Origin: a virus
Virus record (IMG/VR): IMGVR_UViG_3300048587_000297
Span: 1-38,954 of that record
Direction: 5' to 3' (one strand)
Length of the DNA: 38,954 bases
Positions 1 through 8,300 of this stretch are shown here, piece by piece (position 1 is the stretch's first letter; the number at the start of each line of letters is the position of its first letter). The position numbers and the translations under genes were made by a program. A model generated the notes under the pieces. The model did not search any database. It saw only the letters and a program-made list of their open reading frames with translations, and had not been told where the DNA came from.

Positions 1-67
1 ACGGTGACGCGAGGCTGGCCGCCTGCCCCCTGCCCCCTGCCCCCTTTTCGGGTTGTTGCGGGCTGTT
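1..67. other. Left flank, host-like low-complexity sequence
   Basis: No supported gene is seen here. The stretch includes three tandem copies of a C-rich heptamer. It lies outside the candidate left prophage terminus and does not read as part of the repeat protein seen on the right flank. Confidence 0.4.
23..43. repeat. Three tandem copies of CTGCCCC
   Basis: The heptamer CTGCCCC is repeated three times without change and is followed by CTTTT. Such simple C-rich tracts are common in intergenic DNA of high-GC bacteria, which favours host origin for this flank. Confidence 0.8.
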
Positions 68-110
68 TGTAGCGGCGCGCGAAATTCGCGGAGCGCGCGC
101 TTGATAAATC
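68..110 (+). repeat. Candidate left prophage terminus
   Basis: The stretch starts TGTAGCGG and contains a 13-bp palindrome (CGCGAA-A-TTCGCG, 78-90) and the decamer GCTTGATAAA (99-108). The same decamer occurs inverted at the right end (38828-38837) at nearly the same distance from a TG dinucleotide. Mu-family ends typically begin TG and carry transposase-binding sites just inside. Confidence 0.4.
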
Positions 111-120
111 ATAGTGGCAG

Positions 121-141
121 ATGTTGCTACTGTCGCAACAT
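121..141. promoter_or_regulatory. Palindromic site near left end (copy 1 of 3)
   Basis: Perfect inverted repeat ATGTTGC-N7-GCAACAT. Related sites occur at 971-993, overlapping the methylase start, and at 38755-38777, near the right end. The 7-base cores share the pattern nnCnGTC, so all three have the same orientation. This could be a binding site for the transposase or a phage regulator; the function is inferred. Confidence 0.6.
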
Positions 142-195
142 AGTTGCCGCATCCGTAATGGTCGACTTCCCACGACGCGGCTCGCTATGCGTCCA

Positions 196-987
196 TCACC
201 ACGACATCACCACCAATTCCATGCGCTTTGCACCCTTGCCCGCGGTGCCGTTGCCCATCGTGTAGGTGATCGGGATCTGCTCGGTCCGGAAGCCACGGAA
301 CACCCGGCGCATCTCGGGGTGATCGTTGATCGACAGCATGACCTTCCCCTTCGCCGTCCGCATCACCTCAGCGATCGCCTCGTACTGCTCAAGCCCAAAC
401 GTCACGCCATACCCTTCAGTGTCCCAATAAGGCGGGTCGCAGTAGTGCAGCGTGTGCGGGCGGTCGTAACGCTGGATGCACTCGCGCCAGGGCAGGTGCT
501 CGATGAACACCTGAGCCAGGCGCAGGTGGGCGGCTGACAGTTCTTCCTCGATGCGCAGCAGGTTGATGCGCGGCGTCGCGGTTGTGGCGGTGCCATAGCT
601 GCGGCTGCTGACCTTGCCGGCGAATGACGATCGCTGCAGGAACAGGAACCGCGCTGCGCGCTGGACGTCGGTCAGGGTCTCGGGGCGTTGCATCTGCGCC
701 CAATCGAACATCTTGCGGCTCGCAAGCGCCCACTTGAACTGGCGGACAAGCTCTTCCAGGTGATGCTGGACCACGCGGTACATGCACACCAACTCGCCGT
801 TGATGTCGTTGATGACCTCCACCTTGGCTGGCTCACGCGCAAACAGCAGTGCGGCGCCTCCAGCGAATGGCTCGACGTAGCACGTGTGCTCCGGCATCAG
901 GCCGATCAGTCGTGCTGCCAGGCGGCGCTTACCACCAGGCCAAGGAATTACGGGTTTCGCTGCGGGAAACAATGTTGCATCTGTCAC
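196..987 (-). CDS. D12-class N6-adenine DNA methyltransferase
   Basis: The 263-residue product transfers a methyl group from S-adenosylmethionine to adenine in DNA. PWPGGK at residues 15-20 is the family's N-terminal AdoMet motif, VEPFAGGAALLF at 38-49 is motif I, and DPPYW at 184-188 is the catalytic motif IV. Length fits the Dam/D12 family. The start is GTG at 987, which lies inside a palindromic site, so expression may be repressible there. It is the last gene before the left prophage end and is separated from the tail operon by 132 bases with several inverted repeats. Position and activity recall the terminal DNA-modification gene mom of Mu, although the chemistry differs. By analogy it probably protects phage DNA from host restriction; the recognition sequence cannot be told. 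Confidence 0.92.
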   Translation of the reverse strand: MTDATLFPAAKPVIPWPGGKRRLAARLIGLMPEHTCYVEPFAGGAALLFAREPAKVEVINDINGELVCMYRVVQHHLEELVRQFKWALASRKMFDWAQMQRPETLTDVQRAARFLFLQRSSFAGKVSSRSYGTATTATPRINLLRIEEELSAAHLRLAQVFIEHLPWRECIQRYDRPHTLHYCDPPYWDTEGYGVTFGLEQYEAIAEVMRTAKGKVMLSINDHPEMRRVFRGFRTEQIPITYTMGNGTAGKGAKRMELVVMSW

Positions 988-993
988 AACAGC
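971..993. promoter_or_regulatory. Palindromic site over methylase start (copy 2 of 3)
   Basis: AATGTTGC-N7-ACAACAGC on the + strand is an imperfect version of the sites at 121-141 and 38755-38777, with core ATCTGTC. The GTG start codon of the methylase (985-987) falls inside it. A protein bound here would block the start region, so an operator is plausible. This is inference from position. Confidence 0.5.
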
Positions 994-1018
994 ACCTCGG
1001 TGTGTAGCCTCGGCCCAG

Positions 1019-1030
1019 CCCGTCGACGGG
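1019..1030. repeat. 12-bp perfect palindrome CCCGTCGACGGG
   Basis: It lies in the 132-base gap between the methylase and the tail operon, with a second small inverted repeat (GAGCC-TT-GGCTC) just to its right. Possibly part of the methylase control region; no clear -35/-10 pair was recognised. Confidence 0.4.
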
Positions 1031-1071
1031 TGGTGGAGCCTTGGCTCGACATGCTGCTCACTCAGCGTTGA

Positions 1072-1111
1072 GAGTGTCCGCCGGGCTGTTGACGCAGCTC
1101 GGCGGACGCTC
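1072..1111 (+). terminator. Strong hairpin with T-rich tail on + strand
   Basis: Two 17-base arms (1072-1088 and 1095-1111) pair almost perfectly, with G-U pairs only at the exceptions, around a 6-base loop. The following bases are CACTTTTGTTAC. Read rightward this is a classic intrinsic terminator. Read leftward, the direction of the tail operon that ends at 1120, it is a strong hairpin without a U-tract. It may end late mRNA, isolate the methylase, or stop antisense transcription. Confidence 0.55.
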
Positions 1112-1119
1112 CACTTTTG

Positions 1120-2004
1120 TTACATCAATTCGGCCAACTCAACCCCGGTCCACTGATACTCATCGCCGCCCATCTCCTCGATGCGGCCAGTGTCGCTGAA
1201 GTGCCCGTACACGCCCAGGCGGTGCATGACGTGTGCAGACAAGGCGCCGGCACGGTTCAACGTGCGCGGGAACAGCGCGATCGGTTCGGTGGTGCCAACG
1301 CGGTACAGTAGTTGCTGAACGTCCAGAACGGTTGGGTCGGTCTCATCGCCGTATGCATACTCGAACGGGATATGCACCGCGCGCCCTCCGAAGACTCGCC
1401 GACGCTTACGCCGCCGCGGATATCCCTGATTGCCTTCGCTAAGACCCATGCGTCCCAAGTCATTTTGCTTCTGCCACCAGCTGGCCTCCAGACCGCGCGG
1501 AAGCGTCCACCAAGGGCTAAGCCACAGCGCGCCGGGGGTAAATGACAGCGTGCCGCCGCCGGAACCAAACGATGCGCTGACAGTCAGGATGACGTCGTAG
1601 GCGTCATCGATTTCCGTGTCCAGCAGCTTCCACAAGTGCGACGGAAAATCATCGCTGGGACGCTCGTACACGGTAAGTGGCTCATCGGACAGCGCGCCGC
1701 CGCTGGCCTTCGCGATGGTGATCGACCAGTTGATCGCCGTAGCGCCCGGCGCGCTGACGGTGTAGTTCAGCAGGCCGATCAGTCGTATCGCCACGGCACT
1801 GCCGGAGTCGACAAACCAGTGTAGGCCCACCGTCGCCGCGCCCTCGCCAGCAGTCGTATCCGTCAGCGTCACGCGTTTTGATAGCCGCATGTCCTGTAGC
1901 GCAGTCAGCGCGCCCGCAGTGACCGTACCAGGCCCGAACGTCTCCAGCGTGGCACTGGGCGTCGTAAAAACATGATTCCGCCACCCCATCCCAAAATTGC
2001 TCAT
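1120..2004 (-). CDS. Tail-tip/virion structural protein, last gene of tail operon
   Basis: 294 residues, not matched to a named family. The first half (to about residue 175) is rich in T, A, G and hydrophobic beta-type segments, typical of virion surface proteins. Residues 170-200 are W-rich, and a very basic stretch near 200 reads RRRKRRRVFGG. The start ATG at 2004 has GAGGA five bases upstream. It follows the 696-residue tail protein after 10 bases, in the position where siphovirus-type Mu-like phages carry tail-tip proteins. A role in the distal tail is inferred from gene order alone. Confidence 0.6.
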   Translation of the reverse strand: MSNFGMGWRNHVFTTPSATLETFGPGTVTAGALTALQDMRLSKRVTLTDTTAGEGAATVGLHWFVDSGSAVAIRLIGLLNYTVSAPGATAINWSITIAKASGGALSDEPLTVYERPSDDFPSHLWKLLDTEIDDAYDVILTVSASFGSGGGTLSFTPGALWLSPWWTLPRGLEASWWQKQNDLGRMGLSEGNQGYPRRRKRRRVFGGRAVHIPFEYAYGDETDPTVLDVQQLLYRVGTTEPIALFPRTLNRAGALSAHVMHRLGVYGHFSDTGRIEEMGGDEYQWTGVELAELM

Positions 2005-2014
2005 ATCGTCCTCA

Positions 2015-4105
2015 TCAGTCCACCGCGCTGCCCCAGCAGCGCAGGTTCACCAGGTCATCGCCCGCGATGCCCTCGACCGCGACGACGCGAAGCGGCCTGC
2101 CGGCGTCGCAGCCGAAGCGGTCGTAGGTCAGCGTGATCAGGTCGCCCGGGTTGAGTGTCGCGGCCTCGGTGCGGCTCAGGAACACCGGCACCTTGTAGAA
2201 CCTGCGCGGCAGTCCGGCCGGGTACAGGTCGGCGAGGTAGTCGGCCGCGGCTTGAATGTCGGTCGCGTCGTCGAGCAGCGTCGCAATGCTGGTGTCGGAC
2301 TCGCTCGACACGGCAGCGCCGGCGCGGTCGCGCAGCTCGATTCCGACCGGGTCGGTTGCCGTGCGGCGGATGCGATAGTCAGCGGTCAACAGTGCGCGGT
2401 CGGCGTCGCTGATTGCGTCGGCGAGTTCGCCTTCGCCGTACCGATACCAGTTCCGCGCCCCGGCGACCGTCGTCGACAGTCCCGGCGCGAGGTCCGGCTC
2501 GATCTCGATCTCGCCGGCAAGCTCGGTGGTCGTGATCTCGAGCTCGGGTGTCCCGACTTCCGGGGGCTGTAAGTAGCCGACCGAGATGCGTCCGAGTCGG
2601 TCGATGAACATCCAGCCGTACACGCTGTCCAGCACGCGCTGGAGCACGTCGCCGACACGCTCGGCGCTGTCGGCCCAGTAACTGACCGCCCACGGCCGCG
2701 CGGCGCGCAGGGCGGCGATTGAGTCGGCGTCGATCTGGCTGGCGCCGATGCCCGCGCGAGCCAGCAGCAGTTCGACGACGTCGGCAACGTCGCCGCCGGC
2801 CCCGACGCGGTCAAGCCGGACGTTGTCCACGACCGCCGTCGCTGATTCGTCAGCGATAGCCGCGACGCGGATAAACAGTTTGCCGGCAGATGGGGCCACA
2901 AACGTGCCAGATAGCGCATGAGTCCCGGTCACGTAGGCAACCAACAACTGCACGTATTCGGCCGGCGTCAGCGAGTCCGGCCGGAACTGCACCTGCACCA
3001 GCGCGTTCGGGCTGGTGCTGATGGTAACGTCGACGTCGAGCGCGTAGCTGTAGGACTGCCCAGCCTTCAGTGCGGTCGGGAAAGAAAAGTCGATGTACGG
3101 GAACGGCGTCGATGCACCCGTGCCGTCGACCTCCAGCAGCGCCGTTCCGGCGTCCCATGTTGCCGACGCGGTGCCGCCGCCTGACGTCTCAGTCGCGACG
3201 GTCCAGTCGAGGATGTCGGTCGCGAAGTCGCCCTCGGCCGCGCCGATGATCGACTCCGAAGCGAACGTGGTCGCGCTGACGTCGGCGACGACGCGCCCGA
3301 TTGGAGTTTGCAGTAGCTCGATTCCGGTGCGCGGCGGATCGGCGATGCGGTAGCCGTCGCCGGGCAGCGTCCCAAGGTCCAGCGGGAACCCCATGTCGCG
3401 CACGGTGACGATGTCGAAAGCGTCGCTGTCGTGGCAGTCGTATTCGTAGTCCACTTCATTGACCAGCACGACCGGGCATGACAGCGGGTTGCCGATGGCG
3501 ATGGGCTTCGGCCGGCCGACAATGGTCGCCGCGCCGTCGCCGGTTGCGTACAGGTCAGACTGCAACGGGATTTCCAGTCGCGCCATGATGTCGCCGGCAA
3601 CCACCCGCGCGGTCTGCTCGCCTCGCGCCTCGATGCCGGTCACCACCGCGCTGGCGATCTGCGTCGCCGCCGACATCGACTGGTCCTGATCGACAACGTA
3701 AACCGCGATGCTCGCGTCTGCCTGCGAGTCGACCAACATCGGATCAAGCGCGCCGTCGGTGTTGATCAGCTCGACGTTGCCGAGTCCGCTCGCGCCGCGC
3801 CGCTCGCCCCACAGCACGCACGACACCGACCGGCTGTAGGCAACGTCACCCACGATGCGCGCGTCGTGCCAGCGCGTGTAGTTGTCCCCGTACTCGATGT
3901 CCGAATAGTGCTCGGTCGCTCCGTCAATCGTGAGCTGCGCGACGATGACCGGCAGCGCAAGCGAGGTTCGCGGCAGCGGCAGCGGACCGGGCGGAACCGT
4001 AGGTGGTGGATCAACATCGCCGCCAGCATAAGTAAACGCGGGCGGCATGTAGCCGGTCGAGATCGACCCACCCGCGTCAGTGTAGGCCGGCGGCGTGTAA
4101 CTCAT
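2015..4105 (-). CDS. Large tail-tip/central fibre-type protein with inserted beta-sandwich module
   Basis: 696 residues. The N-terminus has two tandem short repeats of the form Y-x-PPA-[FY]-T-x-AGG. The middle (about residues 290-415) reads like an inserted carbohydrate-binding-type beta sandwich: a W/T/G-rich segment ending VVDNVRLDR. The rest is mixed alpha/beta, ending near a motif LNPGDLITLTYDRFG seen in phage tail hub and tip proteins. The ATG at 4105 overlaps the preceding stop (ATGA), so translation is coupled. It is probably the main distal-tail protein and a candidate for host recognition; no lambda J-like protein is otherwise recognisable. The role is inferred from context. Confidence 0.65.
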   Translation of the reverse strand: MSYTPPAYTDAGGSISTGYMPPAFTYAGGDVDPPPTVPPGPLPLPRTSLALPVIVAQLTIDGATEHYSDIEYGDNYTRWHDARIVGDVAYSRSVSCVLWGERRGASGLGNVELINTDGALDPMLVDSQADASIAVYVVDQDQSMSAATQIASAVVTGIEARGEQTARVVAGDIMARLEIPLQSDLYATGDGAATIVGRPKPIAIGNPLSCPVVLVNEVDYEYDCHDSDAFDIVTVRDMGFPLDLGTLPGDGYRIADPPRTGIELLQTPIGRVVADVSATTFASESIIGAAEGDFATDILDWTVATETSGGGTASATWDAGTALLEVDGTGASTPFPYIDFSFPTALKAGQSYSYALDVDVTISTSPNALVQVQFRPDSLTPAEYVQLLVAYVTGTHALSGTFVAPSAGKLFIRVAAIADESATAVVDNVRLDRVGAGGDVADVVELLLARAGIGASQIDADSIAALRAARPWAVSYWADSAERVGDVLQRVLDSVYGWMFIDRLGRISVGYLQPPEVGTPELEITTTELAGEIEIEPDLAPGLSTTVAGARNWYRYGEGELADAISDADRALLTADYRIRRTATDPVGIELRDRAGAAVSSESDTSIATLLDDATDIQAAADYLADLYPAGLPRRFYKVPVFLSRTEAATLNPGDLITLTYDRFGCDAGRPLRVVAVEGIAGDDLVNLRCWGSAVD

Positions 4106-4452
4106 CCCGGCTGCACTCGCGGCACGATCACGTCGCGCTCGCCGGTGTTGCCCATGATCTGCACGTCGTAGCCTTCGGTGCGCGCCGATAGCCCGGCGAA
4201 CGCATAGGTGCCGTCGCCCGCCGAGGTCGTCTCAGCGACCAGCACGCCGGTTTCGCGGTCGTACACGCGGACGGTGCGCGCAGCTGGAGCGGACCCGGCG
4301 AGCACGAGGCCATAGGGAGCGTCGCCACCGATGCGCAGGGAGCCGTGAGGGAGCGTTATACGTGACGATGCCAGAATCACGTTCACAAGCGTTGCAACGG
4401 GCATTGCCGCATAAGACGCGACTGACACACTTGGACTGGGAAGAATGGCCAT
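4102..4452 (-). CDS. Small tail protein with carboxypeptidase-regulatory-like beta sandwich
   Basis: 116 residues. The C-terminal two thirds follow the pattern of CarboxypepD_reg/CnaB-type Ig folds: RTVRVYDRETGVLVAET, then GDGTYAFAGL, then a final strand pair. Such domains decorate phage tails and bind surfaces weakly. The N-terminus is short, hydrophobic and S/A/V-rich. It overlaps the next gene by 4 bases and starts 5 bases after the AT-rich tail gene. The function is inferred from fold pattern and position only. Confidence 0.6.
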   Translation of the reverse strand: MAILPSPSVSVASYAAMPVATLVNVILASSRITLPHGSLRIGGDAPYGLVLAGSAPAARTVRVYDRETGVLVAETTSAGDGTYAFAGLSARTEGYDVQIMGNTGERDVIVPRVQPG

Positions 4453-4457
4453 GTTAC

Positions 4458-5315
4458 TTAGTCGTACTGCATGGCTAGGCGATGCGTCGCAATGTTGTTA
4501 AGCGAGCAATGCGTCGGCGTCGCACTGGTTCCGCCAAGTGTCAAAAACGCTCTTTCAGCAACCCCAGCAGTAACAGCGGTGAACGCACTCTCAGCCCCGA
4601 TTTCTGCATCAAAGTAAGACAAGAAAAACGGAACGCACCTTATGGTCGGCTGAAATGCGAAATGCCTCGCAGCCTGCTTATTGGCTCCAACAGCAGTTGA
4701 AGTTGCACTGCCGGGGAACATTGCGTATGAGCGCGAGTCTGAAATCTGCGACCCACAATTTACTATTCTGTTCAACTCTGTGTATTGTGTGTAGTAAAAC
4801 ATCACCCCTTCGCCATTTATCTCACCAGAATCGTCGCATGTTCTGCAAACGGAGAAAAACCACTGCCTATCAACTGCCAAGTGCGCAGCTTTTACCGCAA
4901 TGTATCCCGGCTTGCAGCAAAAATACCACGGGAACAAAGACCCGCTCGCCCCGCCTCCCGGAACGACGAGGGTTTGTGATATTTTTACACCCGTGATTGT
5001 TCCAGCCCCGTTTGTTCCGGTGCCGACCGTTACCCACAGAACAAGAGTGCTGGCGGCTGAATAGTTGCTGCGCCCGTACTCCAGCTTCACGTAGATCGGA
5101 TAAGTGGCGTGCAGAGAATCGTTAAAATAGCGAATCTCATAACCTGCTGCTGAGTATTCCGCTGGCCTTGTGACCGTCGCCCAGTCAATCTGCCCGGTGT
5201 CCGCTGACTTCGGAAATCCAACAGTTGTAAACGAATTGCTGACCTTGAGCCCGAGCGCTCTGAATGTCGCGTTATCTGTGTGGGTGGATGAATCCGACCA
5301 TAAATCCGTTGTCAT
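4458..5315 (-). CDS. AT-rich tail gene, possible receptor-binding or tip protein
   Basis: 285 residues, no family recognised. Composition is rich in T, S, Y, F and G. A cysteine-bearing centre contains CCKPGYIAV and CRTCDDSGEINGEG, unusual for a tail protein. Start ATG 5315 has AGAGGG nine bases upstream. Codon use and base composition are clearly less GC-rich than on either side: 4740-4980 is full of A/T runs while the neighbours are strongly GC. That suggests recent replacement by recombination, as often happens to host-range genes. It sits directly after the tape measure. Confidence 0.6.
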   Translation of the reverse strand: MTTDLWSDSSTHTDNATFRALGLKVSNSFTTVGFPKSADTGQIDWATVTRPAEYSAAGYEIRYFNDSLHATYPIYVKLEYGRSNYSAASTLVLWVTVGTGTNGAGTITGVKISQTLVVPGGGASGSLFPWYFCCKPGYIAVKAAHLAVDRQWFFSVCRTCDDSGEINGEGVMFYYTQYTELNRIVNCGSQISDSRSYAMFPGSATSTAVGANKQAARHFAFQPTIRCVPFFLSYFDAEIGAESAFTAVTAGVAERAFLTLGGTSATPTHCSLNNIATHRLAMQYD

Positions 5316-5355
5316 TGTCTTGTCCCTCTGTTACTTGGTTCGATGTTGTAGCGAT

Positions 5356-8300
5356 CTACCGTCGCCCTGCCTTGATCGCGTCGGTCTGCCGCTCAACCGC
5401 GCGCGTTTGCGCATCGGCAGCGGTTCGGGTTGTCGTTTCCAGCTGCGCCAGCCGCTGTTCCAGTCGGCGCGTGTATTCGTCGGCCTCGCGGCGCTCGCGG
5501 CGCAGTTCGCGAAGTTCGGACACCAGCAAGTTGTCGGACGTGCCGCCGGACACGCCGGCAGACCGCAGCGCCGCATTGACGCGGGCCGGGATGACGGCCT
5601 CGCCGCGGTGCAGGTAGGCGAGGCCATCGGCGGGAACGAACGGCGTTCCGACGGCGTAACCCGGAGGAGTCGGGCCGATGCCGCCGCCGCCAAGTCCGGG
5701 GCCCGGTTGCAGGCCGCTCAGCGCGCCGATGCCGGCGAGGATGTCGCCGAGGATCGTGGTCTGTGTCTGCAGCTCGGTCAGGCTGGTGCCGAGCGTCGAT
5801 TCGACGGACGTGAGAACGGCCAGTTGCGTTGCCGGGTCGGCTGGCGTGATCGCCAGAAAGTACGGGGCCAGCATGTCGCGCAGGTCCGGCGACAGATCTG
5901 CGATGGCATCTTCCATCGCGCCGATGCCAGCCTCGACGCCCGCGGTATCGCCCAGCGCCGCGGCCTCTTCAACGTCGCGCAAGAGCGGCTCCAACAGGTC
6001 GCGCTGGCCTTGCGGTAGCGCCGCGATCTCCGCCTCCAGCGCGTCGTTGAGCAACGACTGGCGATCGGCCAGCGAGCCGAGGTCGACGCCAACCGACGCG
6101 GCCAGCGCAGTCAGTTCGGTGCCGGTCGCTTGCGCGATGTCGGCGAGCTGCGAGGCGGTCGCCACGGTCAGCGTGTCGAGATTGACGCCAAGGTCCGCAA
6201 CGAGGTCGGACATCTGCACGCCCAGCGTTGCCGCGATGTCGTCGAGCGGGCGGCCTGTTGCCACGATTAGCTCGCGGATCACGCCGGCAAGCTCGGTCGC
6301 CAGTGCTCGGCGCTCGGCGGTGGCCTGCTCTGCGGCAATGGCATCGCGCTCGGCGATCAGTGCGGCAAGGTCAGGATTGACGCCGCCGAATCCGCCGCCC
6401 GTGTCGCCGCCAAAACCACCGGCGCCACCACCACTGCCGCTGCCGACAGGCTCGGCAACCGCCAGCCCTGCGACTTGCGTCAGTGCGTCGCGGATGGTGT
6501 CGCGGAGGTCAAAGTACGGATCGCCGCTGGCGTACACCCGCTGCCCCAGCCGCAGCAGCTGGTCGGCCAGTCCCGGCAGCGCGGCCATTGCCTCAGCGTC
6601 GCCGCCAAGAGCTGACGCCAGCGTGCGGTCGAACAGCGCCTGCGCCTCGACCAAGGCGTCGCGCGGACGCAGGCCGCCGAGGTCGCCGATCATCAGGTTG
6701 TCGAGCCAGTCGCGGATGCGCTGCTGCGCGCCGATCTGCGCCTGCACGGCGCTGTCGGTCGCCTGCGTCACCTCATTCATGCCGCCGACGATGCCGCTGG
6801 CAAAGCCGCCGGACGCGGCCTCGATCTGGCGGATCTGCTCGTCGAGCTGTTCCAGCTCGGTGCCATAGAGCTGCTCGACGATGCTGCGGCCGCGCTCCTG
6901 CAGGCGTGCAATCGCCTCGGCGGCGCGGATGGATGCCAGCTCGTGCGCCGCGGCCAGATCGGATTCGGCCGCGCCCTGCATGCCGGCAGCGCGGGCGGCT
7001 TCATTCATCGCCGTGACCGTCTCGGCCAGCCAGCGATTGATCTCTCGCATCTCTCGGCCAAACTCGGACAGCCCCTGCGCGTCGGCCAGCTCGTCGCGGA
7101 CGCCCTGCACCAGCGACTGGTAGTCGGCCATCGCCGCGGCTTGCTCGTTCAGCACCTCAGTCAGGCGCAGCGTGCCGAGTTCGCGGATGCTGGCCAGCTG
7201 CTGCTCGGTCGCGCCGAGTGCGGTGGCGCGCTCGATCAGCGCGTCGGTCTCGCTGACGATGCCGGCCATGCGATCAGCGAAGGACTGCGGGCCGGCGAAG
7301 CCTGCAAGCTGCTCGTCGACGCCGGACATCAGGTCGGACAGCGACTCGCCGAAGCCCTCGATGGCCTCGCCCGCCTGGCCGGACAGGTTGATGACGATGC
7401 CCAGCGCGTCGGCGGCTTCGAGCCACTCGACAATGGCCTCGGCGCTCAGCGTCGGCAGCACCGCCTCGAACATCTCGCGGAACGCCTGCGCGGCACCGTC
7501 GCCGCTGAACTGGTCGAGGTTGAGGCCGATGTCGCCGAGCTCGGTCGACGCGCTCGAGCGCGCCTGCTGCAACGCATAGGCCGCGCGTTCGTCGGCGGTG
7601 TAGAAGGTTTCGAAATAGGCCGCCCACAAGGACTGCGCGCGCTCAAGGCCGCCAGCTGCTTCGGTGATGTCGGCGGCGAAGCGGATCAGCTCCTGGCGCG
7701 TGCCGTCGAAGGCGATGCCGGCCATGTCGAGTGCGGCTTCGAACAGCTGGGCGCCGACCATCAGACGGCTGTAAGTAGCCCCGATGTCCTCCGTGCCGAC
7801 GCGGTACTGTTCGAGGATTCCGGCGACTTCGGCGAACGTTCCACCGATGGTGTCGAGGTCGACGATGCGCTCGATAGCCAGCGCCTCGGCAAGCCGCTTG
7901 ACGCGGTCTTCAAGGTCGCCTGCGGTGCCGACGAACGCCTGCACGTCAGTCGACAGTTCCCCGAGGATCGCGCCGAATCGCGCATCCAGTGCTTCTCCGA
8001 TGGTCGCCGAGCCGTCGCGGAACGTATCGTTGACTGCGGTCAGGCGCTCGCGTACGGCCGCCAGCTGGTCATCATCAAGCAGCCCGGCGATGGCGTCATC
8101 GAAGTCAGCGATGCCCGCTGCAATCTGCGCGGCCGCGCCCTGTCCAAGTGTTTCGCCGCGTACAAAAATCTCGCCGAGATCAGACGACGCCACGCCTCGC
8201 GCCTGGCGGTCTCCGTTGAACTGCGTCGACCTGACGCGGAGGATGGTTTCGTTCTGGCTGGCGAATGCCGCGGTGATTGCGCCGACGATGGCACCGACCG

